From NCBI GenBank assembly GCA_039933315.1, contig JBDTOI010000129.1:1-11423 (forward strand): DNA of 11,423 nucleotides, given 5' to 3'. Origin of the DNA: DASXRU01 sp039933315. Its GTDB lineage: Bacteria; Acidobacteriota; Blastocatellia; Pyrinomonadales; Pyrinomonadaceae. This document shows positions 6,833 to 11,423 of this stretch, piece after piece (the stretch's first letter is position 1; the number at the start of each line of letters is the position of its first letter). The notes under the pieces were generated by a model, which had not been told where the DNA came from, ran no database searches, and saw only the letters and a list, made by a program, of their open reading frames with translations. A program made the translations under genes and the position numbers.

Positions 6833-7678
6833 ATGCCGACTCCCCAGCGTCCCGGTCTGATAACTTTACTCACCGACTTCGGCACTGCCGACTACTTCGT
6901 CGCCGCGATGAAAGGCGTGATCCTTTCCCGACGCGCTGACGCACGTGTCGTCGATATCACACATGAAATCGCGCCGCAGGATATCCAAGCTGCGGCGTTT
7001 ACCCTTTTAGCGGCTTACAAATCATTTCCCGCCGGAACAATACATTTGGCCGTAGTGGATCCCGGGGTGGGATCAGCTCGCCGGCCTATCGTCGCGTCCT
7101 GTGGTAACCAGTTTTTCATCGGGCCGGACAACGGCATTTTCAGTTACATCTTTGAGCGCGAGCCGCCCGCCCAGGTGATCCACATACAGAATGAAGAATA
7201 TTTTCATCACCCAGTGAGCGCGAGCTTCCACGGCCGTGACGTATTCGCAGCCGTAGCCGCCGCATTGGCGCAGGGAGTCGAGCCCTTGCAGCTTGGTAAG
7301 GAGATCACTGATTGGGTGCTACTCGAATCGCTGGCGCCTGAGACCCTGGACGATGGGAGTATTAGAGCGCGTATTATTCACATCGATCGTTTCGGTAACT
7401 GCATCACGAACCTGACGCGCCCGGACCTTCCCGACAACCTGTCAGATCGGGGCCTGCGGCTATCGATTAACGGAACGGAAATCGATTCCCTCCGGCGCTT
7501 TTTCGCTGAAGAGCCAACCAGCTCAAATGATCTGTTCGCAATCTGGGGCAGCGCAGGCTTTCTTGAGGTCTCGGTGCTGAACGCTTCAGCAGCGAACTCA
7601 CTCCGCGCTGAGGTAGGTCAAACTCTGGTCGCGTGGCCGGAAGTTTCACGCAAAGGCGCTAAGAAAGGAAGGACATAA
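6833..7678 (+). CDS. SAM hydrolase (SAM hydroxide adenosyltransferase, DUF62)
   Basis: The 281-residue protein belongs to the DUF62 / SAM-hydroxide adenosyltransferase family, related to fluorinases and chlorinases. Characterised members split S-adenosylmethionine with water into adenosine and methionine. Motifs in order: LLTDFGTADYFVAAMKG (12-28), VVDPGVGS (74-81) with Asp76, Arg83, FIGPDNG (95-101), FHGRD (132-136) with His133, and FGNCITN (187-193). The Asp/Arg/His set fits the water-activating triad described for this family and argues against a halogenase. The cytoplasmic role is usually given as SAM or adenosine turnover. The gene follows the glycine-zipper gene by 6 nt. The last ten or so codons (SRKGAKKGRT) and the stop lie inside a palindromic repeat, so this basic tail is probably not ancestral. 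Confidence 0.92.
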   Translation: MPTPQRPGLITLLTDFGTADYFVAAMKGVILSRRADARVVDITHEIAPQDIQAAAFTLLAAYKSFPAGTIHLAVVDPGVGSARRPIVASCGNQFFIGPDNGIFSYIFEREPPAQVIHIQNEEYFHHPVSASFHGRDVFAAVAAALAQGVEPLQLGKEITDWVLLESLAPETLDDGSIRARIIHIDRFGNCITNLTRPDLPDNLSDRGLRLSINGTEIDSLRRFFAEEPTSSNDLFAIWGSAGFLEVSVLNASAANSLRAEVGQTLVAWPEVSRKGAKKGRT

Positions 7679-7741
7679 GGCGCAAAGAAGAACTCAACCC
7701 TTTGCGCCTCCGCTTTTCCTTTCTTAGCGCCTTTGCGTGAA
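7645..7741. repeat. Long nested palindrome overlapping a gene end
   Basis: A perfect 26-bp arm (7645-7670, beginning TTCACGCAAAGGCGCTAAG) is the reverse complement of 7716-7741. Inside it a second perfect 10-bp stem (7678-7687 with 7700-7709, AGGCGCAAAG) closes a 12-nt loop. The structure separates the convergent SAM hydrolase and glutamine amidotransferase genes and may stop transcription from both sides. 'Cacgcaaaggcgc' repeats of this kind are, from memory, widespread in bacterial genomes. It covers the SAM hydrolase stop codon at 7676-7678. Confidence 0.8.
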
Positions 7742-7791
7742 CCCCCAACTTAAAACCCGCACAAGATCGGGAAAGAGATGATTAGAGACTC

Positions 7792-8739
7792 TCACATCTC
7801 CGGAGCCGTGTGATTCAAGGCTTCGATGAGGAAGTTCTCGAACAGTACGCGCCCATCGCGCGATTCGTTCTGATGTTCCCAGCGAGTGCGATTGCGGTGC
7901 CAGTCTTCGAATGACTTCTCCAGATGAAACTGCACTGCGTAAATCAACTGGCCGTCTTCGCGCTTCACCATCATCTGGTTCCGGCAAAGGTATGAAGTGG
8001 CTAGCAGCTGGAAACCCTCGGGCACGCGATCGAGTTGCAGACCGTGGTTTTGCCACACCCGCAGGATGCGTCCTTCCTTGGTGTAATCCTGCCAGATTCC
8101 GGACCGCGGATCCTTCATGCCGCGAAAGATTGGATCCTCTGGCGCCGTGATGCGGATAAAACGATATTGATACTCAATCTGGCGGTCTTCGCGCTGTTCA
8201 TGCTGCTCCTGATGACTGAGGGTTACTACGTTGGCGCCAAAGCTCAGCCCGATTAACTGGTGCCCGCCGCAGATGCCCAGGGTGGGAATGCGCGTCGCGT
8301 GAATGAAGCGGGTAAAGTCAGCCAGTATTTCCGGCTTGTAGTAATCAAAGTCACGCAAGGTCCCGCTCAGCACAATCGCATCGGGACGAAATTCTTCTAC
8401 TGCCTGCTCTACCTCCGATACATGAGTAATGCGCGTATGCGGAACTTTTACCAGGCGACCGATGTTGCTGACGATATTTTGCAGCGCGAGTACAGCAATT
8501 TGGCGTTCCCGATTCAGGTGGACGGCGACTTGCTGGCCCCACTCTTTGCGCGCCACGTCTGAGAGGTCGTCTTCGTCACGCAGCAGGTTGTCAACTACCA
8601 GAACGCGAGCTTCCTCGATCTGTTTTTCGATCGGTTCGTAACGACAAAAGTTGCGTTGGTTGTAAGGGAAGGGAGGGGTCCCTGGCGCGTCGAAGTTCTG
8701 CATTTCGTCTGGCTGAATCTCCTGAAGTTCCCGGGTCAT
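7792..8739 (-). CDS. Class I glutamine amidotransferase-like protein
   Basis: The 315-residue protein has an N-terminal extension of about 115 residues and then a class I (GATase1) domain. LGICGGHQLIGLSFGA (155-169) contains the nucleophile Cys157, and VQFHLEKS (269-276) contains His272 and Glu274, so the Cys-His-Glu triad is complete. The usual HPE reads HLE here. DAIVLSGT (120-127) and WQNHG (229-233) are other family landmarks. The extension is charged and carries no motif I recognise. Class I domains usually hydrolyse glutamine and pass ammonia to a synthase; none is encoded nearby. A gamma-glutamyl hydrolase-like role is therefore equally possible. ATG at 8739 lies 10 nt after the BrnA stop on the same strand, so they may be cotranscribed. 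No good ribosome binding site is visible. Confidence 0.87.
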   Translation of the reverse strand: MTRELQEIQPDEMQNFDAPGTPPFPYNQRNFCRYEPIEKQIEEARVLVVDNLLRDEDDLSDVARKEWGQQVAVHLNRERQIAVLALQNIVSNIGRLVKVPHTRITHVSEVEQAVEEFRPDAIVLSGTLRDFDYYKPEILADFTRFIHATRIPTLGICGGHQLIGLSFGANVVTLSHQEQHEQREDRQIEYQYRFIRITAPEDPIFRGMKDPRSGIWQDYTKEGRILRVWQNHGLQLDRVPEGFQLLATSYLCRNQMMVKREDGQLIYAVQFHLEKSFEDWHRNRTRWEHQNESRDGRVLFENFLIEALNHTAPEM

Positions 8740-8749
8740 ATTTGCTCAA

Positions 8750-9151
8750 TCATATCTTATGCGTTTCGGCAAAGACTCTCAAAGCAGAATTTATTAATTC
8801 CTGGTATTCATCTTGGGTCTTGAACCATTCCATCACATCTGAATCTACGCTTATGAGCACCGGCACTTTGCCCTCCGGCATACGAAGTTTTGCGCTGGAG
8901 AAGAACGAACCATCCAACGGAGGGACATCGGACGTATCGATATCCTCATCCACCATCTTATCAATCCGTTCCCAATTCGTTTCTGAGGAATTCCTCAAAT
9001 GCGTGCGCTCATGTTTCAATGCCTTTCGCAGGGAGATAATTCGAATTGTACTCTCATTCGGCTCATTAAAGACAACCACCACAATGCGTTCTTTCAGGAA
9101 GCCTATGCCGATGAACCGAGGCACCGGATAGTCACCGGCGTCTGCTGCCAC
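8750..9151 (-). CDS. brnA: BrnA-type antitoxin fused in frame to a truncated BrnT
   Basis: One open frame joins the C-terminal part of a BrnT toxin to a complete BrnA-like antitoxin. The first 50 or so residues are BrnT (PRFIGIGFLKERIVVVVF, IRIISLRKALKHERTH). The rest is BrnA: NWERIDKMVDEDIDTSDVPPLD, then FFSSAKLRMPEGKVPVLI and a DNA-binding C-terminal half (SVDSDVMEWFKTQDEYQELINSALRVF). The GTG at 9151 lies inside the BrnT domain and is probably not a natural start. A likelier antitoxin start is TTG at 8998, giving 82 residues (MRNSSETNWERI...). In characterised modules BrnA binds BrnT and represses the operon; whether this copy is made is unclear. See the brnT pseudogene for the inferred deletions. 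Confidence 0.72.
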   Translation of the reverse strand: MAADAGDYPVPRFIGIGFLKERIVVVVFNEPNESTIRIISLRKALKHERTHLRNSSETNWERIDKMVDEDIDTSDVPPLDGSFFSSAKLRMPEGKVPVLISVDSDVMEWFKTQDEYQELINSALRVFAETHKI

Positions 9152-9249
9152 GAGCGTCGGCAGCTCAAAAATCTCCCCCGCATCTGCGAAGTCGAGTCCA
9201 TGCTTACGAATGTTGTCTGGCTCTTGGTATCATCCCACTCGAATCTCAC
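8961..9249 (-). pseudogene. brnT: Frameshifted BrnT toxin (ribonuclease-like)
   Basis: From GTG at 9249 the minus strand encodes VRFEWDDTKSQ, the standard BrnT opening. The next BrnT segment (DNIRKHGLDFADAGEIFELPTLVAADAGDY) is in another frame. Reading AGCCAGACAAC as AGC CAG GAC AAC, with one missing G near 9222, restores it. Near 8999 the sequence reads CATTTGAGGAA. Adding one A (CATTATGAGGAA) would give a BrnT end of HYEEFLRNELGTD with a stop at 8963-8961, and would restore an ATG for BrnA overlapping the toxin end, the usual BrnT/BrnA arrangement. BrnT toxins are small RelE-like ribonucleases that inhibit translation. As it stands no full toxin can be made. A TATAAC at 9281-9276 may be a -10 element, but no -35 is convincing. 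Assembly error remains possible. Confidence 0.7.
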
Positions 9250-9337
9250 AATAAAAGTCTAATCGCAAGGACTTCGTTATACAAGCACCTGCTCCCAGCG
9301 CTTGGGCATAAGTCGTCGATAGTTGCCGTGATCCTCA

Positions 9338-9871
9338 TCACGCCGGCCGCTGTTTGGTGCTCTGCTTGAACGAAGGCACTTCAGTTCCGGCGCCGGCAGC
9401 CAATATCTCATCCCGAACTTCCGAAATCAACAAGCGGCGCAGGCGTGCCCGAAACGCTCCGCTGCCGGTTCCGCCCACCGAATCAGCCATCAAGAGCATG
9501 CGGTGCCAGGACGACTCCAACTGGTCCGCCAGGTGGGAAATCCCGGTAATGTCGTAGGGTAAGGCCACCGCGTTGCAGCCCGCGCGCGCGAATACCGACA
9601 GGTAACGGGCCGTCGCCAGGTCAGGACAAAGCAGGCGGCGCCGGCCCAACTTCAGCTCCACGCCCAACAGGGTGTGCTGAATCTCTACGTTGCCGTTCCG
9701 CGCCGGCGCGCCTAATTGGTAAGAGCGGGTGCGCAACTTCAGGATACGTTCGCGGTAGATGTTTGGGATCCAGGTGTCGGCCAGTACGGTCTTGATCGAG
9801 TTTGCGCGTTGTACTGTGGTGGTATTAGCAGCTGAAGTCGTATTCCCAGCTGTTGGTTTTTCCGCGGGCAT
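9338..9871 (-). CDS. Conserved-looking hypothetical protein downstream of nuoN
   Basis: I do not recognise this 177-residue protein. The first 30 residues are polar and rich in Thr, Asn and Ala, with no signal peptide. Residues 32-95 look like a folded alpha/beta domain: WIPNIYRERILKLRTRS, then QHTLLGVELKLGRRRLLCPDLATARYLSVF. Residues 95-160 continue with AGCNAVALPYDITG, a mostly helical part (HLADQLESSWHRMLLMADSV) and a basic helix (FRARLRRLLISEVRDEIL). The tail is short and polar. There are no membrane segments or catalytic motifs. ATG at 9871 lies 2 nt after the nuoN stop, so it is almost certainly cotranslated with the end of the complex I operon. A link with complex I is inferred from position only. 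Confidence 0.75.
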   Translation of the reverse strand: MPAEKPTAGNTTSAANTTTVQRANSIKTVLADTWIPNIYRERILKLRTRSYQLGAPARNGNVEIQHTLLGVELKLGRRRLLCPDLATARYLSVFARAGCNAVALPYDITGISHLADQLESSWHRMLLMADSVGGTGSGAFRARLRRLLISEVRDEILAAGAGTEVPSFKQSTKQRPA

Positions 9872-9873
9872 GG

Positions 9874-11406
9874 TTAACGCTGCGAGACCGCAATCGGAGG
9901 CTTCATCTTCAGCGCCTCCAGCACGCGCCCCGGGAAAATTCCCAGGTACAGCACGCCGGCCACGGCGATGATGAGGGCCACCGCAAGGCTGGCGGGTAGG
10001 CGCGGAGCGCTCCAGGGAGTTAAGCGCTCGCGGAAAAACATGACAATGATCAGCCGCAGGTAGTAGTAGGCGGAAATGGCAGTATTGAGCACGCCTATGA
10101 CCACCAGGCCGACATAACCTTCGTTCACCGCCGCCCGGAAGACCTCAATCTTTCCCATGAAGCCCGCAGTCAGAGGCATTCCCAGCAAGCTCAACAGGAA
10201 AAGCGAAAGGGCGAAGGATAGTCCCGGGGCGGTGAAACCTATGCCGTTGTAATCTTCGACGTCCGTACGCCGGTCGCCGCTGCGCGAAATCAGAGTGACG
10301 ACGGCAAACGCGCCCAGCGTCATGATGGCGTAGGTCAGCAGGTAGAAGATGACGGCCGCCACACCCGCGCTGCGTTGTTGCAGATCGGTGCTGGCGCCGG
10401 CGGCCACGAAGCCCACCAGGGCGTATCCGGCATGGGCGATGGAGGAATAGGCCAGCATGCGCTTAACGTTGTTCTGGACGATGGCAACGACGTTGCCGAC
10501 GGTCATCGTTAAGACTGCCAGTACGACCAGAGTGCCGAGCCATGCTTTGTGAGTCTGACCCGCCGTGCTGGCCGTAACGGCAGCGATGGGGAAGGCGATC
10601 AAAAAGACGCGCAGGAAAGAAGCAAAGCCGGCAGCCTTCGATCCGGTGGCCATGAAGGCAGTCACGGGACTGGGCGCCCCTTCGTACACGTCGGGAGTCC
10701 AGACGTGGAAGGGCGCGGTGGCGACCTTGAATCCGAAGCCGACGAGCAGCATGGCCGCGCCGGCAAACAGTAGAGAGGGATAGAGTGACTGGCTCAGTCG
10801 GGCCGCAATCTCGATCAGGTTGGTGGTGCCGGGGAGGCCGGATTCGGTGGCCGTTGCGCCATAGATGAGGGCGATGCCATAGAGCAGGAATGCCGACGAG
10901 AACGAACCGAGGATGAAATACTTCATCGACGATTCGTTTGAACGCAGGTCGGTACGGCGAAACCCGGCCATCACATAAGTAGCAATGGAAAGAATCTCCA
11001 GCCCGAGAAAGATGATTACCAGGTCGCCGCCCGAGGCCATCAACATCATGCCGCAAGTCGCAAACAGCAACAGCGAATGAAATTCGCCGGCCGGCAACTT
11101 CTCCTGCTCCACCCAGATCATGGAAATCAGAATCGTCAGCGCCGAGACGAGTAAGAAGATAAAGGTGAAGCCCAGGCGCAGTTCGTCGAGTACGATCATG
11201 CCATTGAAGGCCTGACGCGGGCCGGACCATCCGAGACTTAACCAAACTGAGGCCCCGGCGGCCGCGGCCAGAGCCACGAGGGAGATAGTTCCGGTGAGCC
11301 ACCGTTGCAGCGGGCGGGCAAAGGCATCTACCAGCATCACCAAAACGGCTGCCAGGCCTACAATCAATTCCGGCATGATGAGCCAGAAGTTGACGTCGGG
11401 GGTCAT
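9874..11406 (-). CDS. nuoN: NADH-quinone oxidoreductase subunit N
   Basis: The 510-residue, highly hydrophobic protein with about 14 predicted membrane helices is one of the three antiporter-like proton-pumping subunits (L, M, N) of respiratory complex I in the inner membrane. Diagnostic stretches include FLGLEILSIATYVMAGFRR (133-151, with the conserved Glu137), KYFILGSFSSAFLLYGIALI (162-181), FKVATAPFHVWTPDVYEGAP (226-245, with Lys227), GSKAAGF (255-261, with Lys257), KRMLAYSSIAHAGYALVGF (315-333) and GFMGKIEVF (415-423, with Lys419). The order and spacing of charged residues are those of NuoN rather than NuoL or NuoM. The length is normal and the ATG at 11406 is close to the window edge; only weak Shine-Dalgarno sequence is seen in the 17 upstream bases. 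nuoM is probably just outside. Confidence 0.97.
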   Translation of the reverse strand: MTPDVNFWLIMPELIVGLAAVLVMLVDAFARPLQRWLTGTISLVALAAAAGASVWLSLGWSGPRQAFNGMIVLDELRLGFTFIFLLVSALTILISMIWVEQEKLPAGEFHSLLLFATCGMMLMASGGDLVIIFLGLEILSIATYVMAGFRRTDLRSNESSMKYFILGSFSSAFLLYGIALIYGATATESGLPGTTNLIEIAARLSQSLYPSLLFAGAAMLLVGFGFKVATAPFHVWTPDVYEGAPSPVTAFMATGSKAAGFASFLRVFLIAFPIAAVTASTAGQTHKAWLGTLVVLAVLTMTVGNVVAIVQNNVKRMLAYSSIAHAGYALVGFVAAGASTDLQQRSAGVAAVIFYLLTYAIMTLGAFAVVTLISRSGDRRTDVEDYNGIGFTAPGLSFALSLFLLSLLGMPLTAGFMGKIEVFRAAVNEGYVGLVVIGVLNTAISAYYYLRLIIVMFFRERLTPWSAPRLPASLAVALIIAVAGVLYLGIFPGRVLEALKMKPPIAVSQR

Positions 11407-11423
11407 TGCCTGAAGTGCCGGTA

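Noticed and set aside
10463..11302. A 279-codon open frame on the minus strand inside nuoN
   Set aside because: It is a shifted frame of the clearly conserved nuoN; its Arg/His-rich translation has no membrane helices or known motifs.

Overview
The window looks like bacterial chromosome, moderately GC-rich, with mostly housekeeping genes separated by repeat-rich intergenic DNA. My best guess is Acidobacteriota (Blastocatellia-like). This rests on the style of the secreted S74-domain protein, the YxxGY/glycine-zipper protein and the palindromic intergenic repeats; no marker gene proves it. There are no tRNA or rRNA genes, no CRISPR array, no transposase and no integrase.

Layout, left to right. 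(1) 33-1935, minus: a large exported protein ending in a peptidase-S74-type intramolecular chaperone domain, with a strong ribosome binding site, a recognisable sigma-70-like promoter (2057-2085) and an intrinsic terminator (33-68). (2) 2175-2409: non-coding DNA full of short GC-rich hairpins. (3) 2572-3609, plus: an exported protein with a PPC-like beta domain, a Pro/Ala/Glu-rich linker and a small C-terminal module. (4) 3711-3823: a long imperfect inverted repeat built on TTCGTG, at a convergent gene junction. (5) 3848-5471, minus: cysteine desulfurase followed by an IscU-like scaffold, an iron-sulfur assembly pair. The scaffold lacks the usual third cysteine. (6) 5774-7678, plus: an exported YxxGY/glycine-zipper protein and, 6 nt later, a SAM hydrolase (DUF62 family). 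(7) 7645-7741: a second long palindrome, partly inside the SAM hydrolase gene and again at a convergent junction. (8) 7792-9249, minus: a class I glutamine amidotransferase preceded by a damaged BrnT/BrnA toxin-antitoxin module. (9) 9338-11406, minus: nuoN, the probable end of a complex I operon, followed 2 nt later by an unrecognised 177-residue protein.

The genes form several small independent units rather than one system. The most interesting points are the BrnT/BrnA locus, where two apparent single-base deletions disrupt the toxin and fuse it in frame to the antitoxin, the cysteine-poor IscU-like protein, and intergenic repeats that supply the C-terminal codons of two conserved genes. I see no convincing new defence or biosynthetic system.
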